A stretch of DNA of 64,000 bases, from the NCBI GenBank assembly GCA_937950315.1, contig CALFDU010000114.1, positions 1 to 64,000 of the forward strand, in the 5' to 3' direction. Origin of the DNA: an uncultured Saprospiraceae bacterium (GTDB lineage Bacteria; Bacteroidota; Bacteroidia; Chitinophagales; Saprospiraceae). The notes below the pieces were generated by a model that saw only the letters and a program-made list of their open reading frames with translations, had not been told where the DNA came from and searched no databases. How positions within the stretch are numbered: the stretch's first letter is position 1; each line of letters starts with the position of its first letter. Below are positions 9,601 to 18,828 of this stretch, one piece after another. The position numbers were made by a program, and so were the translations under genes.

Positions 9601-9972
9601 ATGGGACGACCAAGTTGATGTATTGACGGCTGACAAGGGTCCCATTTCTGTAAATGGCCCAGACACTGATCTATTTATTTGATCCTGTTCTTTAAATTTT
9701 TTAAACTCTTTTGCAGCTTCAGCATTGCTGATGATTCTTCCATTTTCATCTAAGTTTCTACGGCTCCATTCTTGCCATCTTTTAAACGGTTTGTAGCCGA
9801 TACCTCTTTGAGTACCATTCTCTTTGTAATAGTTTTCACCAATTTCAGAAAGTTCTTGAAAAGTTTTGTCAGTCGTGATACTCTGCTTCAAATAATCATC
9901 ATGATTTTGAGCAACACTCACACTGCACATAAATACGAAAATAAGCGCAAGGCTATGCGTTAAAAATTTCAT
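6622..9972 (-). CDS. Secreted BNR/sortilin-like beta-propeller protein with two P domains and a GC-type C-terminal sorting region
   Basis: I start it at the ATG at 9972 because the following residues form a clean signal peptide (MKFLTHSLALIFVFMCSVSVAQ). An in-frame ATG at 10017 would put 15 residues in front of it. The N-terminal two thirds hold about ten BNR/sortilin-type repeats (STDxGxTW, for example STDQGVTW, STDGGLTF, TTDGGTSW, STDGGSTW), indicating a beta-propeller. Two homologous P/proprotein-convertase-type domains follow, both with FDRPGVP or FNQPGVP and CTFDDES signatures. The last 70 residues contain an LQNGF strand and end in Gly-Cys-Pro-Glu. This resembles the so-called coathanger-stack/GC C-terminal sorting regions of Saprospiraceae exported proteins. 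It is probably cell-surface or extracellular; the ligand is unknown. Confidence 0.85.
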   Translation of the reverse strand: MKFLTHSLALIFVFMCSVSVAQNHDDYLKQSITTDKTFQELSEIGENYYKENGTQRGIGYKPFKRWQEWSRRNLDENGRIISNAEAAKEFKKFKEQDQINRSVSGPFTEMGPLSAVNTSTWSSHIGRLTNIDVHDSNENHILVCSPGGGVWHSFDLGVTWAPIYDQEADLEVLCVNINHANANDYVVGTAGSGIFRSTDQGVTWTASSGPTNDWFIDIKRHPTDATIMFATGRFFGQTWRSADSGDSWVVVDDQSSDVHDLDFKPGDPSTIYISGNGFIRRSTDTGVSFSDLTSGGTWGTSSSNTIMLAVSPAAPDDLFVLEEQGGGFQGLYKSTNSGNSFSTIITFDGTNNVMGYDLTVQDGQGPRDMDIAVSPTDTDIIHVAGTECYKSTDGGLTFTRSGTWNLNNSDPFIHADIDQLIYHGDRFFSATDGGLFYSDDDATSWVDRSQGLGIRQFYRIGASQTEVDRVGGGSQDNGTGVVKSGVWHDWLGADGMETFIDWSNAEITYGNVQFGSLYKSINGGTTNIFTTQTPGGQGAWITPTEQDPVDPNTVYQAKFDVYKSTDGADSWDPISDFDNGLIFEMKIAPSDNQTIYIAFSHDIYKTTDGGTSWTDVTPTIAFGDATYIAIHPTDPNRVSLTISGASEKIVESTDGGSTWVDISSNLPAIGSQCVAYENDSEDAMYVGMNPGLYFKDNTTGGTWSLVNAAMPNVSVTEVEPRNGILYIATYGRGLWKVDLLEMPVPENCATPELVIPDGDIAGVSTTINLNEIGTITDVNIDLEITHAWMGDVQATLTHGGVSVVLFDRPGVPASGFGCGQGNMDCTFDDESINGPIEDLCDIADPTYAGDYNPADPLSAFIGMEASGDWVLSLSDAETQDEGILDGWCIDIEIENNCNDAVVDIPDDDPAGVVSVVELGVGGFITDVNVEIDIAHTYVGDLVAILRHVDTGTEVELFNQPGVPGSTFGCGDDDINCTFDDESTNGTVEGVCNGTTPAYSGDYNPEQLLSAFNGEDRAGTWELVVSDVAGGLVGSIQSWCLIIESGDCPPDYAGANKLNDMLTTDESYFTSGDLESSQELVGPINVLYSAEGDVELQNGFSTEAATEFEISNEGCPE

Positions 9973-10320
9973 AGTTGGGGTTATGATTTTTAAAAAAATT
10001 ATGTTGAGATCTTCCAATTTACAATCAAAAAAATCAACTTCCTAGGAAAACGGGTACAAAAAATATGCGGCATTTTCTGATCCTAAAAAATAGATGATTT
10101 TTTATCATTGAAAACCATAGGAGAAAAATTTTACAAAATTTTCTATAATTCAACAACTATAGTCATTGACGCTCTTGTAAAGAAGAAAACTCAAAGAAAT
10201 TATTTTTTGAAAAAAAAATTTAAAAATTTTCAACCGGCATCCTTAAATTACAAATTCTATTACTTCATTATCAATATTTGAAGCTTTTTAATTAACTTCC
10301 ATAAAACTAAATTAGAGACA
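9973..10320. other. Divergent promoter region, no gene seen
   Basis: This very AT-rich 348-base gap separates two divergently transcribed exported-protein genes and must hold both promoters. Several A/T tracts are visible, but no perfect TAnnTTTG element. The closest is AATATTTG shortly before the S9 peptidase start. Confidence 0.5.
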
Positions 10321-12750
10321 ATGAAAGAGCTACTTTTGTGCCTAGCTATGTTATTAACTTTACACCTAGAAGCACAGATAGACCTAGGCTATCAAACTCC
10401 CCACAAAGACATCCTTGACCTTGCAGATGCACCTCTCCCTCCCCGTTTTATGATGAATGATGAGGCAACCATTGGAATACTCTTTTCAAGAAGCAATTTC
10501 AAAACCATCGAAGAACTTTCAGAAAAAGAAATGCGTCTAGCCGGATTGAGAATCAATCCTAAAACAAACATCTCAAGTAGAACACGATACTACACCAAAA
10601 TTGAGATCCTCGATATTAAAAGTGGTACCGTTCACCCAATATCAGGTATACCAGATCGCGCACGATTTGCAAACCTAAGATGGTCACCCGACCAGAAAAA
10701 AATGTCATTCACAACCACAGAGGTTGACGGTGTTGCGTTATGGGTCATTGACATTGAAAATAAAAGCGGAAAACAAATAACGAACGCCAATATCAATGCC
10801 AACATGCGTGGCTCTATTGTATGGATGAAAGATAGCGAAAGCATACTCTACAGAAAAACCATCAACAAAGGTTCTTTGATAAATGCCTCAGAAGCCATTC
10901 CCACAGGACCTACGATCTCAGAAAATGATGGAAAAAAAGCGCAAAATAGAACCTATCAAGATCTTCTTAAAAACAAAACCGATGAACACAACTTCGAACA
11001 ATTGGCAACTGGAGAAATATGGAAGGTAGACCTAAACGGAAATGAAACCAAATGGAAAGAAGCTGGTATGTATAGTGCAACGAGCGTTTCACCAGACGGT
11101 AACTATGTACTTATTAGCGAAATTCAAAGACCATTTTCATACATTGTACCCTACTTCAGATTTCCAGTTAACTATACACTATATGATCAAAACGGAAAAT
11201 TGGTCAAAGAGTTTTTAAGCGTCCCTCTTATCGAAGATCTGCCAAAAGGATTCATGTCATGCAGAAAAGGACCTCGATCTTTGGATTGGAGAGATGACAG
11301 ACCGGCGACGCTAGTATGGGCAGAAGCTTTGGATGGTGGCGACCCAGAAAAGGAAGTTGAACATAGAGATGCTGTCTACCAACTAGATGCTCCTTTTACC
11401 AGCAAGCCAACACATCTTTTAAATACCCTTAATAGATACAGTTACATCGAGTGGAGTGATGATGAACTTGCCGTTGCACACGACTACTGGTGGAACAACA
11501 GAAATACAAAGTCATATACTTTCAATCCCTCCGACAATAAGCAAGAACCAAAAATAATCGTTGACAGAAACTACCAAGATCAATACAACGATCCAGGAAG
11601 ATTTATAACCAAGCAAAATAGATTTGGCAAAGATGAAATCTATAAAAAAGATGGAAAGGTTTACTTAATTGGAGAAGGATTTTCAGACGAAGGAGTATAT
11701 CCTTTTGTCGATGAACTAAATCTGGAAACAGGTCAGAAAGAAAGAAAATACCAGGCAAGTGACAAAGACAAACTAGAGCGATTGTGGTTTGCCATCAACA
11801 TGGATGAAGGAAAAATTCTTTCCTTGATTCAATCTCCTACTGAATATCCCAACTACTATGTCAGAGACATCAATGATGGTTCAGCGACACCGATTACCTC
11901 ATTTGAAAATCCTTTCAAAGCACTCGAGGATGTTTCGAAAGAGTTGATCAACTACAAAAGAGATGATGGAGTAGAATTATCAGCGACACTATATTTGCCG
12001 AAAGGCTACAATAAAAAATCTGGTGAAAAACTCCCTATGCTGATGTGGGCTTACCCGCGAGAATTTAAAGATGCAAGCACAGCAGGTCAAGTTACATCTT
12101 CAGCCAATGAGTTCACTTATCCATATTACGGATCGCCTGTTTTTTGGGTAAATAGAGGTTATGCTGTATTGGATGATGCAGCATTCCCAATCATAGGACA
12201 AAATGAAGAAGAACCAAATGACACATTCATTCCACAATTGGTAGCCAATGGGAAAGCGGCCATTGATGCAGTGGACAAACTGGGTTATATCGACAGAGAA
12301 AGAGTTGGTGTAGGAGGACATTCGTATGGTGCATTTATGACCGCAAATCTACTATCCCACTCCAATCTATTCGCAGCAGGAATCGCGAGAAGCGGCGCTT
12401 ACAATAGAACCTTGACCCCGTTTGGATTTCAATCAGAAGAAAGAAATTATTGGGAGGCACCCAACATCTATTATGAAATGTCTCCATTCATGCATGCTGA
12501 CAAAATGAAATCACCATTATTACTGATTCATGGGCAAGCGGATAATAATTCAGGAACCTACCCAATGCAAAGCGAACGATACTTCAACGCCCTAAAAGGC
12601 CTTGGCGCAACAGTAAGACTCGTTATGCTCCCCAAGGAAAGCCACGGTTACTCAGCTAGAGAGTCAGTCATGCATGTTCTTTGGGAACAAGATCAATGGT
12701 TGGAAAAATATGTAAAAAACAAAAATATGGCTGTCCAAGAAAAACCATAA
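10321..12750 (+). CDS. Secreted S9 family (prolyl oligopeptidase-type) serine peptidase
   Basis: 809 residues with a signal peptide (MKELLLCLAMLLTLHLEAQ). The N-terminal two thirds form a beta-propeller-like region (for example RWSPDQKKMSFTT, SVSPDGNYVLIS). The C-terminal alpha/beta-hydrolase domain carries the nucleophile motif GGHSYGAF. By position the catalytic triad is Ser668, Asp741 (GQADNN) and His775 (ESHGYS). The organisation resembles glutamyl endopeptidase/acylaminoacyl-peptidase-like S9 enzymes. It probably cleaves peptides in the periplasm. It is a single gene, divergent from the BNR protein, with a strong terminator behind it. Confidence 0.9.
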   Translation: MKELLLCLAMLLTLHLEAQIDLGYQTPHKDILDLADAPLPPRFMMNDEATIGILFSRSNFKTIEELSEKEMRLAGLRINPKTNISSRTRYYTKIEILDIKSGTVHPISGIPDRARFANLRWSPDQKKMSFTTTEVDGVALWVIDIENKSGKQITNANINANMRGSIVWMKDSESILYRKTINKGSLINASEAIPTGPTISENDGKKAQNRTYQDLLKNKTDEHNFEQLATGEIWKVDLNGNETKWKEAGMYSATSVSPDGNYVLISEIQRPFSYIVPYFRFPVNYTLYDQNGKLVKEFLSVPLIEDLPKGFMSCRKGPRSLDWRDDRPATLVWAEALDGGDPEKEVEHRDAVYQLDAPFTSKPTHLLNTLNRYSYIEWSDDELAVAHDYWWNNRNTKSYTFNPSDNKQEPKIIVDRNYQDQYNDPGRFITKQNRFGKDEIYKKDGKVYLIGEGFSDEGVYPFVDELNLETGQKERKYQASDKDKLERLWFAINMDEGKILSLIQSPTEYPNYYVRDINDGSATPITSFENPFKALEDVSKELINYKRDDGVELSATLYLPKGYNKKSGEKLPMLMWAYPREFKDASTAGQVTSSANEFTYPYYGSPVFWVNRGYAVLDDAAFPIIGQNEEEPNDTFIPQLVANGKAAIDAVDKLGYIDRERVGVGGHSYGAFMTANLLSHSNLFAAGIARSGAYNRTLTPFGFQSEERNYWEAPNIYYEMSPFMHADKMKSPLLLIHGQADNNSGTYPMQSERYFNALKGLGATVRLVMLPKESHGYSARESVMHVLWEQDQWLEKYVKNKNMAVQEKP

Positions 12751-12771
12751 ACTAAGATTAAAATTATAATT

Positions 12772-12806
12772 AAAAGGCTCGATGAGTTGTTCTCATCGAG
12801 CCTTTT
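12772..12806 (+). terminator. Strong, probably bidirectional terminator
   Basis: AAAAGGCTCGATGAG, a TTGTT loop and CTCATCGAGCCTTTT form a perfect 15-base stem. T-rich tracts follow on both strands. It separates the S9 peptidase from the convergent gene ending at 12861. Confidence 0.9.
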
Positions 12807-12860
12807 GATTACAACAAAATTTGGTTAAACAATTCGAGTACCACTCAAACAACAATAAAC

Positions 12861-15350
12861 TTATTGCACGGTAAATTCGTATTTCCCAAATACAGGATTT
12901 CCATCTTCCGTCATCCCTTGAATGACAACAACATAATCTCCCACTTCATCACAGGTGAAAAAATCAATTTCATTGCTGGCATTGGCTTGAACGAAAGGTT
13001 CCCAGTGAAGCGTTGTTCGAGAGTCAAATGTAGTGTCTTTAATATTTTGAATATCATATTTAGGCACATAAAATTCTCTATTCTTTGAGTAGCCAATTCT
13101 ATTGACATGCATAATCCCATTTTGTTTTATACTTGAAACACCAGTCATAGATCTTGTATAAACCAAAATGGCAGGGGCAGGTAGTTGTCCATCAATTGAA
13201 ATCAAAGAATAAAAATCTATAAAATGGATTCTCTCAGGTGCTAGATTATGTAAAACAGATATATCAACGATCATATCGTCTACGAGGATCATTACATTTT
13301 GACTTGATCCACCAGAATCCCTTCTTAAAGTTGGTGAACCTCCACTAGCAGAAACTGTTTCTTGAAATGGTGTGCCCCCTATCCTCAATCCAGGAGTCAT
13401 ACTCAATAATTGAAGAACACTTCCATTTGGCGTTAGATAATCGATGGAGTCCAATATTATTCTTTGATTCAAAACCACTGCACGACTATCCAGTTTCTCC
13501 ATAGCAGTCATATTTTTTCTTAGTTTTTTTGCTGTCACAGTCACGCTAGACAACTCGATACTAAGATCACCATACAAACTTTTTTCATCGACCAATTGCA
13601 TGTATTTATCATTGTACATTGCAAATTGATTTTCTGAAAAATGAATACCGTAAGGTTTCGCCAATTCCTCAACATCAATATATGCCTCCCGCTCTAAATG
13701 AATATCCAACAATTTAGATCCTACCAATTTATTCGCATTCTTCTTTTTCTTCTTTAGTTTTTCTTGATTGGCAAATTCTCTCCTTCCTTGAAGCACCACA
13801 GCTGTGCTATCAAAATAATGAATGTTTTCAAACAAAAAATTACCAAGTGAATCTGTATCCAATTCTAAAAATTGAACATCATCACCCATAACAGTTAGGT
13901 ATACTTTTGCTTCCTGTCTTGTATCAGTATTTTCTTTGGTGATATGTCCTTTGAAATTAAATCCATATTCCGGTAAATGATTGAGCTCAGGAAAATCATT
14001 TTCGCTTAATTGCTTCCATGTAAATCTCCTCCAACCTTGCGTCATCATCAATATATCTAAAAGTCTTTTCGTTGATTTTTTTTCATTTGAAAAATAAAAA
14101 CCTGCTTGTTCTACCTTTCCTCTCAAATCAGAATTCAATAAGATCCAGGACTTAATATTTTCACTATAATCTCCTATATCTTGAAATTCATCATTAACCA
14201 CAGCCAATGATAAATCACAAGGAACATCCTTGCCATAATAATCTTTTAATTCAGTTTTTAAACTCACCTTTTCTCTTACGCCATAACTTGGTGCTCCTCC
14301 AATAATCTGAATTGAATGACTATTTTTCCTGCTTTCGATGAATACAAGTCGTTCACATAGCGGTTCTCTTAACGCATTAAAAAGTGTAAACTGCGCTACT
14401 CCATCTGGCAAAGAATCTTTTGATATCTTTATTTCTCCAAGTTGCTTCTCTGATTGGATATTACCTGCATAAAAAAGACTTCCTCGCATTTGTCCTACAA
14501 TATATAAATCCTGAATCCCTTCTTTTTTATTTGTAGAAAGCTGAATCATAATATCATCTTCGGTCTGATTCAATACTTTCATTACATACCCTTTTTCTAA
14601 AATTTCTGGTAATGAAAAATTGTACACCTCAGATTCAAACTCGATTTCTGCTACATACTCTTCAGATAAATCCGGTGTTATTTCAAAAAACCCCAATCCA
14701 AATTTTAAGGTTTTTAGATAAGCAACGACCTCTCCATTCTTGTTTACAACTCTTCCGCTTACAGAAACGCCATTACCTGTTTTTTTATCCAAGGCCTTGA
14801 AACCAACTCGACTTGAAAGTCCATCTACAAGATCTCCTCCTTCAGGAAAAAACAAGAACTCAACATCTAGCGCATCATTTAAGTCTTCCTTGATTTTTGC
14901 CTCTGATTGAGCTCCTATGATTTTAATATTCGTTTTGAAAAAGAATGATTCATCAAAATTCCCCATAAAATTGGTATAAGCTCGAATCGTATAATCACCA
15001 ATTGGTAGATCTAGTGGCAATTCAAAATCTCCATTTCCACTTCCTGCTTGTATCAGGATGTTCTTTTTAATGACCACTCGCTTAGACTGATCAATCAATT
15101 CAACATAAACTACAGAGGAAATCTCACTGGACAACATTGTATTGGCATCTCTCAAATATACTTTATACCAAACATCCTCACCAGCCAAATAAATCTGGCG
15201 ATCAGTATGTACATATACTTTTTCTTGAGGATATATAGATGCACACCTTTCTAGTTTTTCTTCTAGTTCTGGAATAAATGAATCACTTACATAATAGAAT
15301 CCAGAGCAAATTAGTACAAGCAGAAATAAGCGGAAGAAGCTATTTTTCAT
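12861..15350 (-). CDS. Large exported macroglobulin-like protein with a TonB-plug-like C-terminal domain
   Basis: 829 residues; N-terminal hydrophobic signal (MKNSFFRLFLLVLICSGFYY). The segment PQEKVYVHTDRQIYLAGEDV at residues 42-61 is typical of MG2-like beta-sandwich domains in Bacteroidota. Several further beta-sandwich or carboxypeptidase-regulatory-like regions follow. Near residues 645-700 the stretch LQLLSMTPGLRIGG, then VMILVDDMIVD and PERIHFIDFY, resembles the plug domain of TonB-dependent receptors, but no 22-strand barrel follows. The family is recurrent in this phylum and its function is unknown. A periplasmic or outer-membrane position is inferred. It is monocistronic as far as I can see. 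Confidence 0.75.
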   Translation of the reverse strand: MKNSFFRLFLLVLICSGFYYVSDSFIPELEEKLERCASIYPQEKVYVHTDRQIYLAGEDVWYKVYLRDANTMLSSEISSVVYVELIDQSKRVVIKKNILIQAGSGNGDFELPLDLPIGDYTIRAYTNFMGNFDESFFFKTNIKIIGAQSEAKIKEDLNDALDVEFLFFPEGGDLVDGLSSRVGFKALDKKTGNGVSVSGRVVNKNGEVVAYLKTLKFGLGFFEITPDLSEEYVAEIEFESEVYNFSLPEILEKGYVMKVLNQTEDDIMIQLSTNKKEGIQDLYIVGQMRGSLFYAGNIQSEKQLGEIKISKDSLPDGVAQFTLFNALREPLCERLVFIESRKNSHSIQIIGGAPSYGVREKVSLKTELKDYYGKDVPCDLSLAVVNDEFQDIGDYSENIKSWILLNSDLRGKVEQAGFYFSNEKKSTKRLLDILMMTQGWRRFTWKQLSENDFPELNHLPEYGFNFKGHITKENTDTRQEAKVYLTVMGDDVQFLELDTDSLGNFLFENIHYFDSTAVVLQGRREFANQEKLKKKKKNANKLVGSKLLDIHLEREAYIDVEELAKPYGIHFSENQFAMYNDKYMQLVDEKSLYGDLSIELSSVTVTAKKLRKNMTAMEKLDSRAVVLNQRIILDSIDYLTPNGSVLQLLSMTPGLRIGGTPFQETVSASGGSPTLRRDSGGSSQNVMILVDDMIVDISVLHNLAPERIHFIDFYSLISIDGQLPAPAILVYTRSMTGVSSIKQNGIMHVNRIGYSKNREFYVPKYDIQNIKDTTFDSRTTLHWEPFVQANASNEIDFFTCDEVGDYVVVIQGMTEDGNPVFGKYEFTVQ

Positions 15351-15644
15351 TAATCATAATTAATTTCAATAATTTAATATAACACAAAAAAATTGAAAAA
15401 ATATCACCAAATCCCTCTTTGTCCCAATATGTAAAACCATAATATTCAAACCTTACTTCTACAAAAACAACCTACCAAAAGACATGAAAATCCACAATTA
15501 AAGCTATGAACATGACGATCTATCCAATGAAAGCAATGCTACATGGCCGAATATTTCACAATGTAATTACATCGTCAACTTTAGCAACTTGGAAAAAATT
15601 GAAAAAAAGACAAAAATAAGACCGCTTAAGAGAATCCATAACTA

Positions 15645-16226
15645 ATGTTTATTCATACTTTTAGTTCCGATATGAAGAAACAACTAGACTTTCTAATACA
15701 AGGAGTCAAAAACATCAAAGAAGTAGGAGCGCTCACAAGAAGTGGACCTATTCTTTGTAAAAAAATGATCTCTCCTGTACCAAGTGACAAAGATGTTATT
15801 GTAGTTGAATTAGGCGCAGGAGACGGTGTAATAACCAGGCACCTTCTCAAAAAAATCACTCCAAACTCTAAAGTAATCTCCATTGAGTTAAATGAAAAAC
15901 TATACATTAAGCTCAATAGTATTGACGATCAAAGACTCCATGCATTCAACGATACCATCGAAAATTTGGATAAAATCTTACTTGATCTTGGAATTGAGAA
16001 AATCGACTACTTGGTATCGGCAATACCTTTTCTGATTATGGACAATGACTTTGTATCTGCTTTTTTGAACAAATACAAAACATACATCAAACCAAACGGA
16101 GCTTTTACGCAAGTTCACTACGCAATCAAAAGAAAATTCTACGAAGAAATCTTTGGGAACGCAAAAGTGCACTTCGTACCTGCCAATGTACCACCCGCTG
16201 TTGTTATTGAATCAAAAATTGTCTAA
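15645..16226 (+). CDS. Class I SAM-dependent methyltransferase, phospholipid N-methyltransferase/rRNA-dimethylase-like
   Basis: 193 residues. The SAM-binding motif VVELGAGDGVITRHL is near residues 51-65, followed by an acidic strand end (ISIELNEKL). The N-terminus (FLIQGVKNIKEVGALTRSGP) resembles the FLxxFLxxPxxxGAxxPSS region of PmtA-like phospholipid methyltransferases. The alternative, an rRNA adenine dimethylase relative, is less likely given the short length. An in-frame ATG at 15672 could be the true start. The stop lies 8 bases before the ABC-F gene, so they are probably co-transcribed. Confidence 0.72.
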   Translation: MFIHTFSSDMKKQLDFLIQGVKNIKEVGALTRSGPILCKKMISPVPSDKDVIVVELGAGDGVITRHLLKKITPNSKVISIELNEKLYIKLNSIDDQRLHAFNDTIENLDKILLDLGIEKIDYLVSAIPFLIMDNDFVSAFLNKYKTYIKPNGAFTQVHYAIKRKFYEEIFGNAKVHFVPANVPPAVVIESKIV

Positions 16227-16234
16227 GACAAAAA

Positions 16235-18079
16235 ATGCAGTTCTTAAAACTAAACCAAGTAAATAAATCATACGGAGAAAAAGTCCTCTTTAAAGATTTA
16301 AACATGACCATCTCCAAAGGTCAGAAAATTGCATTGATCGCAAGAAACGGATCTGGTAAATCAACCCTACTAAGAATCATTGCTGGAGAAGAAGCAGGCG
16401 AAGGGGAAAATGCATCCATAGAAATTGCAACAAATATAAAAATCTCCTTTCTTAAGCAAGAACCTGAATTTCAGAAAGATGATACTGTACTCGATGCCAT
16501 CTATGATTCTGAAAATCCCAAAATCCAACTACTTAAAGATTATGAGAAGGCAAGCATCCTCAATGACCAAGATGCTATCCAAAAAATCATGCTGGCAATC
16601 GATGATCTCAAGGCCTGGGATTTTGACGCTAAGATTAAAGAAACACTCGGTAAACTCAATATCAAAAACCTACAACAACCTGTTCAGCAACTTTCTGGTG
16701 GTCAAAGAAAAAGAGTAGCTCTTGCCAAACTCATGATTGAAGAACCTGAGTTCATCATCATGGATGAGCCAACAAACCACCTTGACCTTGATATGATTGA
16801 GTGGCTAGAAGAATATTTGTCAGCAGACAAAATCACACTTCTAATGGTCACACACGATAGATATTTCCTTGAAAGAATCTGTAACGAAATCATTGAAATC
16901 GACAACGGCAATGTATTTACCTACCGTGGCAACTATTCTGACTTCCTTGAAAAGAAAGCGGCAAGAATTGAAAACGAAGCTGCCAATTTTGGAAAACTTA
17001 AAAAGCTATTTAAAAAAGAATTGGCTTGGGTCCGTCGCCAGCCTTCCGCAAGAGGCACCAAAGCAAAATCAAGAGTTGATAAGTTTCACGATATTAAGTC
17101 ACAGGTGAAATCACATAATCCGGATGAAGAAATGCAACTGCATGTCCAAACCAACAGGCTAGGTGGCAAAATACTAGAAGCTCATGCAATTGGTAAATCA
17201 TTTGAAGATATAAAAATCGTTCACGAATTTTCTTACAAATTTAGAAAGGGAGAAAGACTTGGTATTGTCGGTCCAAACGGAAGTGGTAAATCTACTTTCA
17301 TCAACTTATTGACCAAACGACTAAGACCCGATAGTGGAAAAATAGTCGTTGGTGATACCGTTACTTTTGGTTATTACCACCAAGAAGGACTAAACCTCGA
17401 AACAGACCAAAGAGTCATCGATGTCATCAGAGATGTTGCTGAATACATCCCACTAGACAAAGGAAAAAAGTTAACCGCAGAACAATTACTCGAACGATTT
17501 TTATTCCCGAGACCGCAGCAACAAGTATATGCATCCAAATTAAGCGGAGGAGAAAGAAGAAGGCTTTATCTCTTAAGAGTACTTATGGCCAATCCAAACT
17601 TTTTAATCCTAGATGAACCTACCAACGATCTTGACATCATCACACTGAATATCCTTGAAGAATATCTGATGTCATTCCCTGGATGCCTGATCATTGTTTC
17701 ACACGATAGATTTCTCCTGGACAAACTTGTTGAACATCTCTTTATCCTAGACGGTAGTGGCAACATCAAAGACTACAATGGAAAGTATTCTGAATACCGA
17801 CAAATTAAGAAAGCCGAAAAATATGCTCTACCAAAAGAAGAAAAAGTTGTCTCAGAGGAAGTAGTCGATCAGAAGGAGCGGAAGAAACGAAAAAACAAAC
17901 TCAACAATCTCGAAAAGAAAATCAATCAATTGGAAGAGAAAAAGAAAAACATCGAGAAAAAATTTGAAGACACTTCCCTAGAGATGGATAAAATTCAAGA
18001 ATTATCAAAAGAACTTCAGCAAATCAATTCAGAACTAGAAGAAACAGAAAATGAATGGTTGGAGTTATCGGAAGATTAA
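16235..18079 (+). CDS. ABC-F family ATPase, Uup-like
   Basis: 614 residues with two ATP-binding cassettes and no membrane segments. Walker A motifs are at residues 36-44 (ARNGSGKST, Lys42) and around Lys352 (GPNGSGKST). Signature motifs LSGGQ and LSGGE precede the Walker B sequences IIMDEPTNHLD and LILDEPTNDLD. The last 60-70 residues are a highly charged coiled coil (KLNNLEKKINQLEEKKKNIE), the C-terminal extension typical of Uup. ABC-F proteins act on the ribosome or, for Uup, on branched DNA; the coiled-coil end favours Uup. The end overlaps the convergent DUF6155 gene by four bases. Confidence 0.92.
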   Translation: MQFLKLNQVNKSYGEKVLFKDLNMTISKGQKIALIARNGSGKSTLLRIIAGEEAGEGENASIEIATNIKISFLKQEPEFQKDDTVLDAIYDSENPKIQLLKDYEKASILNDQDAIQKIMLAIDDLKAWDFDAKIKETLGKLNIKNLQQPVQQLSGGQRKRVALAKLMIEEPEFIIMDEPTNHLDLDMIEWLEEYLSADKITLLMVTHDRYFLERICNEIIEIDNGNVFTYRGNYSDFLEKKAARIENEAANFGKLKKLFKKELAWVRRQPSARGTKAKSRVDKFHDIKSQVKSHNPDEEMQLHVQTNRLGGKILEAHAIGKSFEDIKIVHEFSYKFRKGERLGIVGPNGSGKSTFINLLTKRLRPDSGKIVVGDTVTFGYYHQEGLNLETDQRVIDVIRDVAEYIPLDKGKKLTAEQLLERFLFPRPQQQVYASKLSGGERRRLYLLRVLMANPNFLILDEPTNDLDIITLNILEEYLMSFPGCLIIVSHDRFLLDKLVEHLFILDGSGNIKDYNGKYSEYRQIKKAEKYALPKEEKVVSEEVVDQKERKKRKNKLNNLEKKINQLEEKKKNIEKKFEDTSLEMDKIQELSKELQQINSELEETENEWLELSED

Positions 18080-18582
18080 AAAATCTCTCGTATCCGATTT
18101 CGAACCTCTCTTACAATATTAGACTTTTCCCGGATCCCCTCTACCCGATCTTTGAAATCGTCTTCCATTAAATTTTCCTTGATCAATTTTACTGCTTTCT
18201 CAAATGTCCCGCAGATATTATTTACCAATACATCAGAGTAGAATTGATATTCATCCATGAAGTCCAAAGCTGTTTCACTAGTGAACAAATAAATATCTAT
18301 CATTTCGTAATCCAGGATGGTCGATTTCCTAGTTTCGGATAATATTTTATTTACCTTCTGAATTCTCGGTCGGCGAGGCTTGCGATAACTTTTGGTCATA
18401 TATTTTTTGGCGATCTCACTTTTCGCTTTCGCAAATATTCTTTCTCGATCCTTTTCCGAACCCATATCCATTTTATAGAATCGCTTAACCTCATCGAGTT
18501 TGGTATAGACCCTCAATAACTCCTCACGCAATTCCTCCTCGCCCAAAGAATGCACAAACTTTTTAAAACTTGATAACCTCAT
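18076..18582 (-). CDS. DUF6155-like protein
   Basis: 168 residues, highly charged, mostly helical in appearance, with no signal peptide. The pattern LGEEELREELLRVYTKLDEVKRFYKM near the N-terminus, followed by a conserved helical middle (DFMDEYQFYSDVLVNNICGTF), resembles DUF6155 proteins of Bacteroidota. Their function is unknown. It is convergent with the ABC-F gene and overlaps its last four bases. It is followed upstream by 246 bases without a recognisable gene. Confidence 0.65.
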   Translation of the reverse strand: MRLSSFKKFVHSLGEEELREELLRVYTKLDEVKRFYKMDMGSEKDRERIFAKAKSEIAKKYMTKSYRKPRRPRIQKVNKILSETRKSTILDYEMIDIYLFTSETALDFMDEYQFYSDVLVNNICGTFEKAVKLIKENLMEDDFKDRVEGIREKSNIVREVRNRIREIF

Positions 18583-18828
18583 GCAACGAAATTAGGAAAG
18601 AAGCGATACATTAAGAAGTATGTAAATAATAATATGAGAATAAGATTATCGCAAAAAGGCTATAAAGCGTTGGTTATTTGTTCAATTTTCTGCCACGTAG
18701 TCTTAAAAACTAAATAATAAAAGAATTTCTTAACACTAGAGAAGCGTATAGTGGAAGGAAATCGTTAATTTAATACAGCATTGTAATCCCAGGTTCTTTC
18801 ATTTACATCTAACCAAAGTCAACTTCTA

